Source: an uncultured Lentisphaerota bacterium
GTDB taxonomy: Bacteria > Verrucomicrobiota > Kiritimatiellia > CAIQIC01
Direction of reading: 5' to 3'
Assembly (NCBI GenBank): GCA_903889245.1
Contig: CAISWQ010000054.1
Location: 1-64,000 of the forward strand
DNA length: 64,000 bases
The position numbers and the translations under genes were made by a program. A model generated the notes under the pieces. The model made no database searches. It saw nothing but the letters and a program-made list of their open reading frames with translations, and was not told where the DNA came from. How positions within the stretch are numbered: position 1 is the stretch's first letter; each line of letters begins with the position of its first letter. Of this stretch, positions 9,667 through 18,429 are shown piece after piece.

Positions 9667-10032
9667 ATGATCCTGCTTAAATCCAGGCTGGACGTGGCCG
9701 ACAACACGGGCGCCCGCGTGGCCCAGTGCATCCACGTCCTCGGCCAGCGCAAGGGCTATGCCTACATCGGCGAAGTCATCAAGGTCGCCATCAAGGAAGC
9801 GCAGCCGGTCGGCCTCGTCAAGAAGGGCGAGGTCCATGATGCCGTGATCGTCCGCACCAAGCAGTGCATCCGGCGGCCGGACGGTACCATCCTGAAGTTC
9901 GACCACAACGCCTGCGTGATCATTGACGCCGAGAAGAATCCGCGCGGCACGCGCATCTTCGGCCCGGTGGCCCGCGAACTGCGCGACAAGAACTTCATGA
10001 AAATCATTTCGCTCGCCCCCGAGGTGATCTGA
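9667..10032 (+). CDS. rplN: 50S ribosomal protein L14
   Basis: This 121-aa L14 contains [21 protein letters not shown] and [15 protein letters not shown] followed by [16 protein letters not shown], all diagnostic. The ATG ([10 protein letters not shown]) lies 4 bp after the rpsQ stop. Upstream in-frame ATGs fall inside rpsQ and were rejected. The TGA stop overlaps the rplX ATG by one base. Confidence 0.95.
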   Translation: MILLKSRLDVADNTGARVAQCIHVLGQRKGYAYIGEVIKVAIKEAQPVGLVKKGEVHDAVIVRTKQCIRRPDGTILKFDHNACVIIDAEKNPRGTRIFGPVARELRDKNFMKIISLAPEVI

Positions 10033-10310
10033 TGAGCGTCAAATTCCACATCAAGCGCGGTGACATTGTCGAGGCCATCAAGGGCAAGGACGCCGGGAAG
10101 ACCGGCAAGGTCCTCCAGGTGCTCGGCGCCAAGCAGCGCGCGGTCGTCGAGGGCCTGAACCAGATCAAGAAGCACCTGCGCAAGTCGCAGGACAACCCGA
10201 AGGGCGGCATCGTCACGAAGGAAGCGCCGATCGCGCTGGCCAACCTGAAGTTGAAGGAGGTCGGCGTGGCGGAGAAGCGGCTGAAGAAGGTCAAGGACAT
10301 CAAGAAATAA
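10032..10310 (+). CDS. rplX: 50S ribosomal protein L24
   Basis: This 92-aa L24 carries the KOW motif (GDIVEAIKGKDAGKTGKVLQVL) and the NQIKKHLRKSQDNPKGGI segment. It is a little shorter than the usual 100-105 aa and has a lysine-rich end rather than the common cysteine-containing tail. Translation starts by TGATG overlap with rplN. A three-copy palindrome array separates it from rplE. Confidence 0.94.
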   Translation: MSVKFHIKRGDIVEAIKGKDAGKTGKVLQVLGAKQRAVVEGLNQIKKHLRKSQDNPKGGIVTKEAPIALANLKLKEVGVAEKRLKKVKDIKK

Positions 10311-10315
10311 GCGGT

Positions 10316-10393
10316 TTCCAGGGCTTGGAAAAAATCCCGTGAGATTTTCCAAGACTTGGAAAAAACAGCGTGCGCAGGTTCCAAGGTCTGGAT
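10316..10393. repeat. TTCCAA-N3-TTGGAA palindrome array, 3 copies (rplX-rplE gap)
   Basis: Cores start at 10316 (TTCCAGGGCTTGGAA), 10347 (TTCCAAGACTTGGAA) and 10379 (TTCCAAGGTCTGGAT, degenerate). The start-to-start distances are 31 and 32 bp. The first spacer has inverted ends (AATC...GATT). The array occupies the only sizeable gap in this part of the operon and ends 26 bp before the rplE start. No T-tract follows. Confidence 0.88.
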
Positions 10394-10418
10394 AACGGCG
10401 CGCGGGAGAAAAGAATCC

Positions 10419-10961
10419 ATGGCAGGGCAATTAAGAGCGAAGTACAAGGCGGAGGTCATCAAGGCGTTGATGGCCTCGGGGCGTTACAACAACATCATGC
10501 AGGTGCCGAAGCTCGAGAAGATCGTCATCAACATGGCCGTCCACGCCGACGCCGAGCGTGATACGATCAAGCACGTCTCCGATGACCTGACGAAGATCAC
10601 CGGGCAGCGGGCGCAAATCCGCAAGGCGCGCAAGAGCATCTCGAACTTCAAGCTGCGCGAGAACATGCCGATCGGCGCGCGCGTCACGCTGCGCGGCGAC
10701 CGGATGTATGATTTCCTCGAGCGCCTGATCGCCGCGGCGCTGCCGCGCATCCGCGACTTCCGCGGCGTGCCGGTCAAGGGCTTCGACGGCCGCGGCAATT
10801 ACTCGCTCGGCCTCAAGGAGCAGACCCTGTTCCCGGAAATCCGGCCCGACCAGGTCAAGAAGACCCAGGGCATGGACATCACGTTTGTCACCTCGTCGCA
10901 GAGCGACGCGGAGGCGAAGGAATTGTTGAAGTTGCTCGGCATGCCGTTTGCCGTAGCGTGA
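10419..10961 (+). CDS. rplE: 50S ribosomal protein L5
   Basis: This 180-aa L5 binds 5S rRNA at the central protuberance. It contains [35 protein letters not shown] and the [18 protein letters not shown] segment. The ATG giving [10 protein letters not shown] was chosen because upstream in-frame sequence is repeat-derived. A GGGAGAAAAG site lies just before it. Confidence 0.96.
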   Translation: MAGQLRAKYKAEVIKALMASGRYNNIMQVPKLEKIVINMAVHADAERDTIKHVSDDLTKITGQRAQIRKARKSISNFKLRENMPIGARVTLRGDRMYDFLERLIAAALPRIRDFRGVPVKGFDGRGNYSLGLKEQTLFPEIRPDQVKKTQGMDITFVTSSQSDAEAKELLKLLGMPFAVA

Positions 10962-10980
10962 GCGAAGGAAGGAGACTACT

Positions 10981-11166
10981 TTGGCCAAGATATCCTGGAT
11001 GGTGAAAGCGGAGCGCAAGCCCAAGTTCAGCGCGCGGCGCTACCACCGCTGCAAGAAGTGCGGGCGCCGTCATGCCTATATGAACAAGTTTCAACTGTGC
11101 CGTATCTGCTTCCGCGAACTGGCGCTGGAAGGCAAGCTGCCCGGCGTGGTGAAAGCCAGCTGGTAA
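10981..11166 (+). CDS. rpsZ: 30S ribosomal protein S14, zinc-binding type Z (TTG start)
   Basis: This 61-aa short S14 has a CxxC...CxxC zinc site (Cys24, Cys27, Cys40, Cys43), i.e. the zinc-containing form rather than the ~100-aa zinc-free form. The start is TTG, preceded by [27 protein letters not shown] is the expected N-terminus. It lies in the standard place between rplE and rpsH. This is the second TTG start in the block after rpsC. Confidence 0.95.
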   Translation: MAKISWMVKAERKPKFSARRYHRCKKCGRRHAYMNKFQLCRICFRELALEGKLPGVVKASW

Positions 11167-11180
11167 GAGAGGAATGAAGC

Positions 11181-11579
11181 ATGAGTCTGTGTGATCCCAT
11201 TGCCGATATGTTGACGCGGGTGCGCAACGGCGCGACCGCGGGCCTCGAAAACGTCGCCATGCCTTCCAGCGTGATGAAGGTCGAGCTGGCGCGCCTGCTC
11301 AAGCAGGAAGGCTACATCAAGGACTACAAGGTTGCGGGCGAGGGCGCCCACAAGGAATTGACCATCGCGCTGCGCTACAGCGGGGCCGGCAAGTCCGTCA
11401 TCACCGGCATCAAGCGCGTGTCGAAGCCCGGCCTGCGCCGCTATGCCGGCGCGACGGACATCCCGCGCGTGCTCGGCGGGATGGGCACCGTGCTGCTGAC
11501 GACCTCGAAGGGCCTGATGACCGGCCGCGAGGCGCGCAAGCAGAAGGTCGGCGGCGAAGTGTTGGCCTATGTGTGGTGA
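11181..11579 (+). CDS. rpsH: 30S ribosomal protein S8
   Basis: This 132-aa S8 is a primary 16S rRNA-binding protein of the 30S platform. It begins MSLCDPIADMLTRVRNG and ends with the conserved LTTSKGLMTGREARKQKVGGEVLAYVW. In E. coli S8 represses the spc operon by binding near rplE; no such site can be judged here. AGAGAGGAATG precedes the start. Confidence 0.96.
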   Translation: MSLCDPIADMLTRVRNGATAGLENVAMPSSVMKVELARLLKQEGYIKDYKVAGEGAHKELTIALRYSGAGKSVITGIKRVSKPGLRRYAGATDIPRVLGGMGTVLLTTSKGLMTGREARKQKVGGEVLAYVW

Positions 11580-11599
11580 ACAAAAAGGTTGAGTGAGCT

Positions 11600-12136
11600 A
11601 TGTCGCGATTAGGAAAGAAACCAGTGGCCGTACCCGCGGGCGTCACCGCCAGCGTGCAGGGCGGCACGGTGACCATCAAGGGACCGAAGGGCGAGTCCAA
11701 GCTGGCCGTCAAGGCGCCCGTCACGGTCAAGGTCGAGAACAACCAGCTCGTGGTCGCGTGTCCGAGCGAACTGAAGGCCGACAAGGCGCTGTTCGGCACC
11801 GTGCGCAGCCTGCTGGCCTGCATGGTCATCGGCGTGACGCAGGGCTACGCGAAGGACCTGGAAATCCAGGGCGTCGGCTTCCGCGCGGCGCTGCAGGGCA
11901 AGAAGCTGACGATGGCGCTCGGCTACTCGCACCCGATCGAGTTTGAAGTGCCCGAGGGGATCACGGTCAAGGTGACCGACAACACGCAGATCAACGTGGC
12001 CGGCATCAACAAGCAGCAGGTCGGCGAGGTCGCCGCGCACCTGCGCTCGTTCTACCCGGCGGAACCCTACAAGGGCAAGGGCGTCCGCTACAAAGGCGAA
12101 CACGTCCGGCGCAAAGCGGGCAAAACGGTGGCGTAA
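11600..12136 (+). CDS. rplF: 50S ribosomal protein L6
   Basis: This 178-aa L6 consists of two repeated alpha/beta domains. MSRLGKKPVAVPAGV opens the protein. The C-terminal signature PAEPYKGKGVRYKGEHVRRKAGK is intact; it binds the sarcin-ricin region. Spacing to rplR is 2 bp. Length and sequence are normal. Confidence 0.96.
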   Translation: MSRLGKKPVAVPAGVTASVQGGTVTIKGPKGESKLAVKAPVTVKVENNQLVVACPSELKADKALFGTVRSLLACMVIGVTQGYAKDLEIQGVGFRAALQGKKLTMALGYSHPIEFEVPEGITVKVTDNTQINVAGINKQQVGEVAAHLRSFYPAEPYKGKGVRYKGEHVRRKAGKTVA

Positions 12137-12138
12137 TC

Positions 12139-12489
12139 ATGAAAGTCAAAACGAAACAACAATTCCGCATCCGCCGCCACTATCGCGTGCGCGGCAAAGT
12201 CAGCGGCACCGCGGCCAAGCCGCGCATGTCCGTCTATGTCTCCAACCGTCACCTCTACGTGCAGTTCGTGGACGACGTGGCTGGCGCAACGCTCGCCAGC
12301 GCTTCGTCGCAGGCGCTCGACGTCAAGAAGCTGACGGTGGCCGTCGCCAAGCAGCTTGGTACCGCCGCCGCGGCCGCCGCGAAGGCGAAGGGCATCGAAA
12401 CGGTCGTGTTCGACCGCGGCGGGTTCGCCTTCAAGGCGCGCCTGAAAGCGTTGGCCGATGCCGCGCGTGAAGCCGGTTTGAAATTCTAA
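12139..12489 (+). CDS. rplR: 50S ribosomal protein L18
   Basis: This 116-aa L18 is a 5S rRNA-binding protein. It has [38 protein letters not shown] and the C-terminal [28 protein letters not shown], both family-typical. It starts 2 bp after rplF and ends 13 bp before rpsE. Confidence 0.95.
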   Translation: MKVKTKQQFRIRRHYRVRGKVSGTAAKPRMSVYVSNRHLYVQFVDDVAGATLASASSQALDVKKLTVAVAKQLGTAAAAAAKAKGIETVVFDRGGFAFKARLKALADAAREAGLKF

Positions 12490-12502
12490 CGAGGAAGCAA
12501 CC

Positions 12503-13006
12503 ATGGCAGAGAGACGCAGAAAACGTGATTCGGCCGAGGACGGCCCGAAGTCGGACATCGCCGAGCGCGTTGTCGCAATCAACCGCTGCGCGAAGGTCGT
12601 CAAGGGCGGCCGGCGCTTCAGCTTCAGCGCGCTTGTGGTCGTCGGTGACCGCAAGGGCCAGGTCGGCTACGCGCTGGGCAAGGCCAACGAGGTCGCCGAT
12701 GCGATCCGCAAGGGCACCGAGCAGGCCAAGCGCAACATGGTCACCATCCGCATGAAGGATCACACGATCCCGCATGAGGTGACCGGCAAGTTTGAGGCGG
12801 CCAAGGTGCTGCTGCGTCCGGCGTCGCCCGGCACGGGCGTCATCGCGGGCGGCGGCGCGCGCGCGGTGCTGGAGCTCTCCGGCATCCGCGATGTGCTCTC
12901 CAAGTCACTCGGCGCGCGCAACGCGGGCAACCTGGTCAAGGCCACGATGCTGGCGCTCGCCCAGCTCCGCACGCGCGAGGAAATCCAGGCGCTGCGCGCC
13001 GTGTGA
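12503..13006 (+). CDS. rpsE: 30S ribosomal protein S5
   Basis: This 167-aa S5 lies at the mRNA entry region of the 30S subunit. It contains [29 protein letters not shown] and the loop [14 protein letters not shown]. The C-terminal domain has [21 protein letters not shown]. Downstream one would expect rpmD (L30), but rplO begins only 20 bp after the stop, so L30 is absent from this locus. Confidence 0.96.
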   Translation: MAERRRKRDSAEDGPKSDIAERVVAINRCAKVVKGGRRFSFSALVVVGDRKGQVGYALGKANEVADAIRKGTEQAKRNMVTIRMKDHTIPHEVTGKFEAAKVLLRPASPGTGVIAGGGARAVLELSGIRDVLSKSLGARNAGNLVKATMLALAQLRTREEIQALRAV

Positions 13007-13025
13007 GCGCAGGAAGGCAAAGTTT

Positions 13026-13478
13026 ATGAGCATGAATCTGCATTCGTTGAAGAGCACGCCGGGTTCCCGCAAGGCCCGGATGCGCGTCGGCCGTGGCGAA
13101 TCGTCCGGCAAGGGCAAGACCGCCGGCAAGGGCCACAAGGGCCAGATGTCGCGCACAGGCCACAAGCACAAACCCGACTTTGAAGGCGGCCAGATGCGCC
13201 TCGCCCGCCGCATCCCGAAGATGGGCTTCACCAATCCCGCGCACAAGCAGTTCCTCCCGGTCAACGTCGCCGACCTCGCGCAGTTCGAGGCGGGGACGGA
13301 AGTGACGCCGGTGATGCTGCGCGCGGTCGGGCTCGTCAAGGGCAACGGCTATGGCGTCAAGATCCTGGGCGATGGCGAGCTGACCGTGAAGCTCACCGTC
13401 AAGGCGCAGGCCTTCAGCGCCGGCGCGAAGGCCAAGATCGAGGCCGCGGGCGGCGCCATCGAAGTCCTCAAACCCTGA
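13026..13478 (+). CDS. rplO: 50S ribosomal protein L15
   Basis: This 150-aa L15 begins MSMNLHSLKSTPGSRK. It has the glycine-rich RVGRGESSGKGKTAGKGHKGQ region and FEGGQMRLARRIPKMGF. A second ATG two codons on (MNLHSL) could be the real start. The preceding AGGAAGGC suits either. It directly follows rpsE, without rpmD, and precedes secY as usual. Confidence 0.95.
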   Translation: MSMNLHSLKSTPGSRKARMRVGRGESSGKGKTAGKGHKGQMSRTGHKHKPDFEGGQMRLARRIPKMGFTNPAHKQFLPVNVADLAQFEAGTEVTPVMLRAVGLVKGNGYGVKILGDGELTVKLTVKAQAFSAGAKAKIEAAGGAIEVLKP

Positions 13479-13492
13479 AGTGAAACCACGCC

Positions 13493-14857
13493 ATGCTCTC
13501 CGCCTTCACCAACAGCTTCAAGATTCCTGAACTCCGGCAGCGGATTCTGTTCACGTTCGGCCTGCTCATCATCTGCCGCATCATTGCGCTGATCCCGACG
13601 CCGGGCGTGGACGCCACCGCCGTGCAGCGGTTGATGGAGGAGGTGGCGCGGTCATCGGGCGGCAGTTTCCTCGGCCTGTTCGACCTGTTCACCGGCGGCG
13701 CGATCCAGCAGTGCGCCATCGGCGCGCTGGGCATCATGCCCTCGATCAGCGCCTCGATCATCCTGCAGCTCCTGACCGCGGTCGTGCCGAGCCTCGAACG
13801 CCTCGCGCGCGAGGGCGATGCCGGCCGCCAGCAGATCATCCAGTACGGCCGCTACCTGACCGTCTTGCTCTGCCTGATCCAGGGGTACGCGTGGGCGACG
13901 ATGCTCGAGCACCCGGAGAGCCTGTTCGGTATCCACGCCGACATCGTGCAGAACCCCGGGTGGAGCTTCCGCCTGATGACCATCCTGACGATGACCACCG
14001 GCACGATGCTGCTGATGTGGCTCGGCGAGCAGATGACCGAGCGCGGCATCGGCAACGGCATCTCGCTGATCATCACGGTCAGCATCATCAGCCGCCTGCC
14101 CACCTCGGTGAGTCAGTTCTTCAACATGTTCAAGGCCCCCGAGGGCGGCGTGGCGCAGTTCTCGGTGGTCCACGGCGCGTTCCTGCTGGTGATGCTGTTC
14201 GGCGTCATCGCCGGCGTCGTCGCGCTGACGCAGGCGCAGCGCCGCATCCCGGTGCAGTACGCCAAGCGCGTCATCGGCCGTAAGGTCTATGGCGGCCAGA
14301 GCACCTACATGCCGCTGCGCGTGAACTACTCCGGCGTCATGCCGATCATCTTCGCGCAGGCGATCCTGATGTTCCCCTCGAAGATTTTCGACATGCTCTA
14401 TAAGGGCACCCACGTCGAGTTCTTCCAGACCATCGCCTCCTCGCTCTACATCGGCTCGGCGCTCTACACGACGATCTACGCGCTGATGATCCTGTTCTTC
14501 TCCTACTTCTGGGTCGCCACGCAGTTCCACCCGGTGCAGATCGCCGACGACCTGAAGAAGTACGGCGGCTATGTGCCCGGCATCCGGCCCGGCACGCCGA
14601 CCGCCGAGTTTCTGGACAAGGCCATGACGCGCATCACGCTCGCCGGCGCGATCTTCCTGACCATCATCGCCGTGCTGCCGCAGATGATGGGCCAGCAATT
14701 CAGGATCCCCTGGAGCGTCTCGCAGTTCTTCGGCGGCACCTCGCTGCTGATCACCGTCGGCGTCATGCTCGACACGATGCGGCAGGTCGAGAGCCACCTC
14801 ATCATGCGGCACTACGACGGTTTCTTGAGCAAGGGCAAGCTGCGCTCGCGGAGATAA
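13493..14857 (+). CDS. secY: Protein translocase subunit SecY
   Basis: This 454-aa SecY is the channel-forming subunit of the Sec translocon in the cytoplasmic membrane. It has ten hydrophobic segments as expected. Conserved parts are RILFTFGLLIICRIIALIPTPG (TM1), GIMPSISASIILQLL (TM2), GNGISLII, and the cytoplasmic loop RRIPVQYAKRVIGRK between TM6 and TM7. The late loop DDLKKYGGYVPGIRPG is also intact. It lies in the spc operon between rplO and adk, 6 bp from the latter. Confidence 0.97.
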   Translation: MLSAFTNSFKIPELRQRILFTFGLLIICRIIALIPTPGVDATAVQRLMEEVARSSGGSFLGLFDLFTGGAIQQCAIGALGIMPSISASIILQLLTAVVPSLERLAREGDAGRQQIIQYGRYLTVLLCLIQGYAWATMLEHPESLFGIHADIVQNPGWSFRLMTILTMTTGTMLLMWLGEQMTERGIGNGISLIITVSIISRLPTSVSQFFNMFKAPEGGVAQFSVVHGAFLLVMLFGVIAGVVALTQAQRRIPVQYAKRVIGRKVYGGQSTYMPLRVNYSGVMPIIFAQAILMFPSKIFDMLYKGTHVEFFQTIASSLYIGSALYTTIYALMILFFSYFWVATQFHPVQIADDLKKYGGYVPGIRPGTPTAEFLDKAMTRITLAGAIFLTIIAVLPQMMGQQFRIPWSVSQFFGGTSLLITVGVMLDTMRQVESHLIMRHYDGFLSKGKLRSRR

Positions 14858-14863
14858 GGCACC

Positions 14864-15520
14864 ATGATTCAAGCGATCATCCTGTTGGGCGCGCCCGGCG
14901 CCGGCAAAGGCACGCTGGCCGAGGGTATCAAGGCCAAGACGGATTTCGTCCATGTCTCGACCGGCGACATGTTGCGCGCCGAGGTCAAGGCGGGCAGCGC
15001 GCTCGGCCGCGAGGCCGAGGGCTACATGAAGTCCGGCGCGCTCGTCCCGGACGCGCTCATCCTCAAGATGATCGCCGCCCGCCTAGATGCCGGTCCCGCG
15101 ACCGCCCGTTACATGTTCGATGGTTTCCCGCGGACGATGGAGCAGGCCCGGGGCCTTGAGGAAATCTTCGCCGCCCGCAACGGCAAGATCGTCAAAGTTT
15201 TCCTGTTCGACGTGGCGCGCGAGGTGGTCGTGGACCGCATCGCGGGCCGCCGGGTCTGCAAGCAGTGCGGCGCCGTCTATCACGTGCGCAACATCCCCCC
15301 GAAACAAGAGGGCGTGTGCGACCAGTGCGGCGGCGTGCTCTACCAGCGTCCGGACGATAACGAACAGACCGTGCTGAACCGGCTCGACGTCTTCCAAAAG
15401 CAGACGGCGGGCCTGATCCAGCACTACACCGACCTCGGTGTGCTGGCCAAGATCAATGCCGGCCAGCATCGGGACCGGGCGTTGGCGGACATTCTGGCGG
15501 CGCTTCCGGGCGCAGGCTGA
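14864..15520 (+). CDS. adk: Adenylate kinase with zinc-type LID
   Basis: This 218-aa enzyme interconverts ATP + AMP and 2 ADP. The P-loop GAPGAGKGT lies at residues 9-17. The AMP-binding segment is STGDMLRAEV, and FDGFPRTMEQA is the conserved Arg-containing motif. The LID carries four cysteines (132, 135, 152, 155), so it should bind zinc, as in many Gram-positive and PVC adenylate kinases. It sits between secY and map as in many genomes. Confidence 0.96.
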   Translation: MIQAIILLGAPGAGKGTLAEGIKAKTDFVHVSTGDMLRAEVKAGSALGREAEGYMKSGALVPDALILKMIAARLDAGPATARYMFDGFPRTMEQARGLEEIFAARNGKIVKVFLFDVAREVVVDRIAGRRVCKQCGAVYHVRNIPPKQEGVCDQCGGVLYQRPDDNEQTVLNRLDVFQKQTAGLIQHYTDLGVLAKINAGQHRDRALADILAALPGAG

Positions 15521-15527
15521 AGTCCCC

Positions 15528-16277
15528 ATGATCATTGTCAAAACGGCGCAGGAACTCGACGCCATGCGGGCCAGCGGGAAGCTGGCCGCCCAGATTCTGG
15601 CGAGCGTGGCGCGCAGTGTCCGGCCGGGCGTCACGACGCGCGAGCTCGATGAGCTCGCCGACCGGCTCATCATGGCCTCCGGTGCGAAGAGCGCGTTCTA
15701 CGGCTACCGCGGCTACCCGGGACACATCTGCGTCTCGGTGAACGAGGAAGTCGTGCATGGCATCCCCGGCCCGCGCGTGGTGCAGCTCGGCGACGTGGTG
15801 AGCCTCGATATCGGGGTCGAATACCATGGATTCGTCGGCGACAACGCGACGACGGTGCTGGTCGGCGTGACCAACCCCGAGGTCGTGCGGCTCGCGGCGG
15901 TCGGGCAGCAGGCGCTCGCGGCGGCCATGCAGATGGCGCGCGCGGGGCGGCGGCTCTCCGACATCTCGCATGCAGTGCAGCGGACGGCGGAGTCGGCGGG
16001 CTTCTCGGTGGTGCGGGATTTCGTGGGGCACGGCGTCGGCCGGCGGCTGCACGAGGATCCGCAGATCCCGAACTTCGGTCCGCCCGGCCACGGGCCGAAG
16101 CTGAAGCCGGGCATGACCTTTGCGCTGGAGCCGATGCTGAACATGGGCGTGGCCGAGGTCGAGGTGCTCGGCGATGGCTGGACGGTGGTCACGCGTGACC
16201 GGAAACCCTCGGTGCATTTTGAGCATTCGGTGGCGCTGCGCGACGGCGAACCGGTGGTCCTGACGGTGGCGGAATGA
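15528..16277 (+). CDS. map: Methionine aminopeptidase, type I
   Basis: This 249-aa enzyme removes the initiator Met from nascent proteins. The metal-binding set of the family is visible: Asp in DIGVEYHGFVGDNATT (two Asp), His in FVGHGVGRRLHEDP, Glu in FALEPMLN, and Glu in 'HFEHSVAL'. There is no N-terminal zinc-finger extension. The ATG (MIIVKTAQELDAM) lies 7 bp after adk, and the stop overlaps infA by 4 bp. Confidence 0.96.
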   Translation: MIIVKTAQELDAMRASGKLAAQILASVARSVRPGVTTRELDELADRLIMASGAKSAFYGYRGYPGHICVSVNEEVVHGIPGPRVVQLGDVVSLDIGVEYHGFVGDNATTVLVGVTNPEVVRLAAVGQQALAAAMQMARAGRRLSDISHAVQRTAESAGFSVVRDFVGHGVGRRLHEDPQIPNFGPPGHGPKLKPGMTFALEPMLNMGVAEVEVLGDGWTVVTRDRKPSVHFEHSVALRDGEPVVLTVAE

Positions 16278-16495
16278 GCGAGAACTTTGCACTGGACGCC
16301 ACGTTGAAGGCTGTGATAAACAGCACGGCCTTTCGCGCGGCGCTGGCCAACGGCCACGAGTTCACGGCCTTCGCGGGCCGCGGCTCGGAGACACTCGCGG
16401 AGGGCTTGCAGCCCGGCGCGCGGGTGCGGGTGGAATTGTCGCCCTTCGACATGAGCCGGGGGCGCATCCTGTTTGAAGAGAGAGCGAAAACATGA
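16274..16495 (+). CDS. infA: Translation initiation factor IF-1, divergent
   Basis: This 73-aa OB-fold protein aligns with IF-1 along its whole length. '[20 protein letters not shown]' corresponds to '[20 protein letters not shown]', and '[21 protein letters not shown]' to '[21 protein letters not shown]'. The N-terminus is unusual ([16 protein letters not shown]), replacing the common MAKED-type start. The position between map and rpmJ is the standard infA site, which supports the call. It overlaps both neighbours by 4 bp. Confidence 0.88.
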   Translation: MSENFALDATLKAVINSTAFRAALANGHEFTAFAGRGSETLAEGLQPGARVRVELSPFDMSRGRILFEERAKT

Positions 16496-16605
16496 AAGTA
16501 CGCAGCAGCGTTAAACGGATTTGTGAGCAGTGCAAGATCGTCCGCCGGAAAGGCACCGTGCGGATCATCTGCAGCAACCCGCGTCACAAACAGAAGCAGG
16601 GATAG
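16492..16605 (+). CDS. rpmJ: 50S ribosomal protein L36 (zinc ribbon)
   Basis: This 37-aa protein starts [15 protein letters not shown] and ends NPRHKQKQG. Cys11, Cys14, Cys27 and His32 form the classic L36 zinc ribbon. The ATG overlaps the infA stop. GGAGAG directly after the TAG serves rpsM. Length and sequence match the zinc-containing L36 form. Confidence 0.96.
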   Translation: MKVRSSVKRICEQCKIVRRKGTVRIICSNPRHKQKQG

Positions 16606-16614
16606 GAGAGACAC

Positions 16615-17010
16615 ATGCCCCGATTGATGGGTGTTGATATACCCGGTAAGAAGCGCGTCGAATTCGCGTTGCGCTACATCCACGGCATCGGTCCGGCCCG
16701 CGCCCGCGACCTCGTGGCCAAAGCCAACATCAACCCGCTCAAGAAGGCCGACGACCTGACCGACGATGAAGTCACGCGCATCGCCACGATGCTGCAGGAG
16801 TTCACGCTGGAAGGCGACCTGCGCCGCGAGGTGCAGGGCAACATCCGTCGCTTGATTTCCATCGGCTGCTATCGCGGCGGCCGCCACCGCAAGGGGCTGC
16901 CCGTCCGCGGCCAGCGCACGAGCACCAACGCGCGCACGCGCAAGGGCCCGCGCAAGACCGTCGGCGTCGTCCGCGGCAAGGAGAACCGCGCCGCGGCCAA
17001 GGCCGAGTAA
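16615..17010 (+). CDS. rpsM: 30S ribosomal protein S13
   Basis: This 131-aa S13 has [26 protein letters not shown] at the start. The C-terminal tail [20 protein letters not shown] is the part that contacts P-site tRNA. It is slightly longer than the common 120-125 aa. A strong TAGGAGAG precedes it. A three-copy palindrome array separates it from rpsK. Confidence 0.96.
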   Translation: MPRLMGVDIPGKKRVEFALRYIHGIGPARARDLVAKANINPLKKADDLTDDEVTRIATMLQEFTLEGDLRREVQGNIRRLISIGCYRGGRHRKGLPVRGQRTSTNARTRKGPRKTVGVVRGKENRAAAKAE

Positions 17011-17016
17011 CCCGGT

Positions 17017-17094
17017 GTCCAGGGCTTGGAAACGTCCCCCGTGACTTTTTCCAAGGCTTGGAAAAAAGCAGGAAAAAATTTCCAAGGTTTGGAA
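17017..17094. repeat. TTCCAA-N3-TTGGAA palindrome array, 3 copies (rpsM-rpsK gap)
   Basis: Cores start at 17017 (GTCCAGGGCTTGGAA), 17049 (TTCCAAGGCTTGGAA) and 17080 (TTCCAAGGTTTGGAA), i.e. spacing of 32 and 31 bp. The first spacer contains GTC...GAC inverted ends. The array ends 41 bp before the rpsK start. As with the other ribosomal-operon arrays, it marks a gap inside a transcription unit rather than its end. Confidence 0.9.
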
Positions 17095-17134
17095 AAACGT
17101 GACGCGGAAGAAAGTTTACGACAGAGGTTGAAGC

Positions 17135-17725
17135 ATGGCTGAAGAAAAAGAACAGGAAAAACCGGAAGCGGCCAAGGTCCCGAAAGCCGAGAAACCGCCC
17201 AAGGCCGAGAAGGCCCCGAAGGCCGAAAAAGCCGACAAGGCCGAGAAGCCCGTCAAGGCCGAGAAGGCCGAGAAACCCGCCGCGGCGCCCGCCGCCGGCG
17301 CCGCGCCCGCGGCCGCCGGCACCGCGCCCGCCGAGGGCGAGGCCAAGGCCAAGGTCAAGAAGGTCAAGGGTGGCCGCGTGGTCCCGGTCGGCATCATCTA
17401 CGTGCGCGCCAGCTTCAACAACACCATCGTCACCGTCACCGACATGAAGGGCGCGACGATTGCGTGGAGCAGCGCGGGTCGCTGCCAGTTCAAGGGCTCG
17501 CGCCGCAGTACCGCCTACGCGGCGACCGTCGTCGCGCAGGAGGCGTCGAAGCAGGCCGTCGGGTTTGGCCTGCGCGAGGCCGAGGTGCGCGTGCAGGGAC
17601 CCGGCGCGGGCCGCGAGTCCGCGATCCGCGCGATCACCGCGGCGGGCATCACGATCAGTTCCATTGTGGATATCACCCCGATTCCGCACAACGGCTGCCG
17701 GCCGCCGAAGAAACGCCGCGTCTAA
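17135..17725 (+). CDS. rpsK: 30S ribosomal protein S11 with long N-terminal extension
   Basis: This is a 196-aa protein against a usual length of about 128 aa. The S11 domain begins near residue 75 ([22 protein letters not shown]) and is complete, including [20 protein letters not shown] and the C-terminal [18 protein letters not shown]. The first ~70 residues are a low-complexity tail of repeated K-A-E-K-P units followed by Ala/Pro runs. Those runs lie within continuous coding sequence and have an ATG with an upstream AGAGGTTGA. No other ATG or GTG with a clear ribosome site was noticed close to the domain, so the extension is probably translated. Confidence 0.93.
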   Translation: MAEEKEQEKPEAAKVPKAEKPPKAEKAPKAEKADKAEKPVKAEKAEKPAAAPAAGAAPAAAGTAPAEGEAKAKVKKVKGGRVVPVGIIYVRASFNNTIVTVTDMKGATIAWSSAGRCQFKGSRRSTAYAATVVAQEASKQAVGFGLREAEVRVQGPGAGRESAIRAITAAGITISSIVDITPIPHNGCRPPKKRRV

Positions 17726-17748
17726 GGAACCTTCATCAGGAGAAACTC

Positions 17749-18375
17749 ATGGGTCGTTACACTGGACCAGCTTGCAAAATTTGCCGCCGCCTCGGGATGA
17801 AGTTGTTCCTCAAGGGCGATCGCTGCTACATGGCCAAGTGCGCCATCGAGCAGGGCAAGGCCGCCCCCGGCCAGCACGGCGCGCGCCGCAGCAAACTTTC
17901 TGACTACGGCACGCAGTTGCGCGAAAAGCAGCGCTTGCGCAAGATGTTCGGCATGCAGGAGGCGCAGTTCCGCGTCTTCTTCGAGCGCGCCCAGCGCGCC
18001 CGCGGCGTCACCGGCGAGAAGCTGCTCCAGAGCCTGGAACTGCGGCTCGACAACCTCGTCTACCGCCTTGGCTTCGCGCCCAGCCGCCGCGCCGCGCGCC
18101 AGATGGTCAACCACGGCCACATCGCCGTCAACGGCCACAAGACGTCCATCGCCTCGCGCGTGCTCAAGAGCGGCGACAAGGTCCAGGTCCGCGACCAGGA
18201 ACAAGCGCGCGCCTACGCGGGCAAGTTCATGGACAACGCCGAGGCCCGCGGCCTCGTCAAGTGGCTCGCGCTCGACAAGGGAAATTTTGAAGGCGCTGTG
18301 TTGCACGTCCCTTCGCGTGAGGAAATCGCGCCGGAGGTCAGCGAGCAGCTCATCGTCGAGTTGTACTCGAAGTAA
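17749..18375 (+). CDS. rpsD: 30S ribosomal protein S4, zinc-binding form
   Basis: This 208-aa S4 is a primary 16S rRNA binder. It starts MGRYTGPACKICRRLG. Cys9, Cys12, Cys26 and Cys31 form the zinc-binding motif of the C+ form. The S4 RNA-binding domain (LDNLVYRLGFAPSRRAARQMVNHGHIAVNG) is intact. In other bacteria S4 autoregulates the alpha operon. A small stable hairpin lies directly downstream, ahead of rpoA. Confidence 0.96.
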   Translation: MGRYTGPACKICRRLGMKLFLKGDRCYMAKCAIEQGKAAPGQHGARRSKLSDYGTQLREKQRLRKMFGMQEAQFRVFFERAQRARGVTGEKLLQSLELRLDNLVYRLGFAPSRRAARQMVNHGHIAVNGHKTSIASRVLKSGDKVQVRDQEQARAYAGKFMDNAEARGLVKWLALDKGNFEGAVLHVPSREEIAPEVSEQLIVELYSK

Positions 18376-18395
18376 GCGGTCAACCAACACCATAC

Positions 18396-18416
18396 GGGCC
18401 GGGTAACGTCCGGCCC
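18396..18416 (+). promoter_or_regulatory. Stable hairpin between rpsD and rpoA
   Basis: GGGCCGG and CCGGCCC form a perfect 7-bp GC stem around the 7-base loop GTAACGT. It sits 13 bp before the rpoA ATG, close to the GGGAGAAAA ribosome site. No T-run follows, so it is not an intrinsic terminator. It could limit rpoA translation or define an mRNA end; that role is inferred from position only. Confidence 0.5.
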
Positions 18417-18429
18417 TGGGAGAAAAAAC

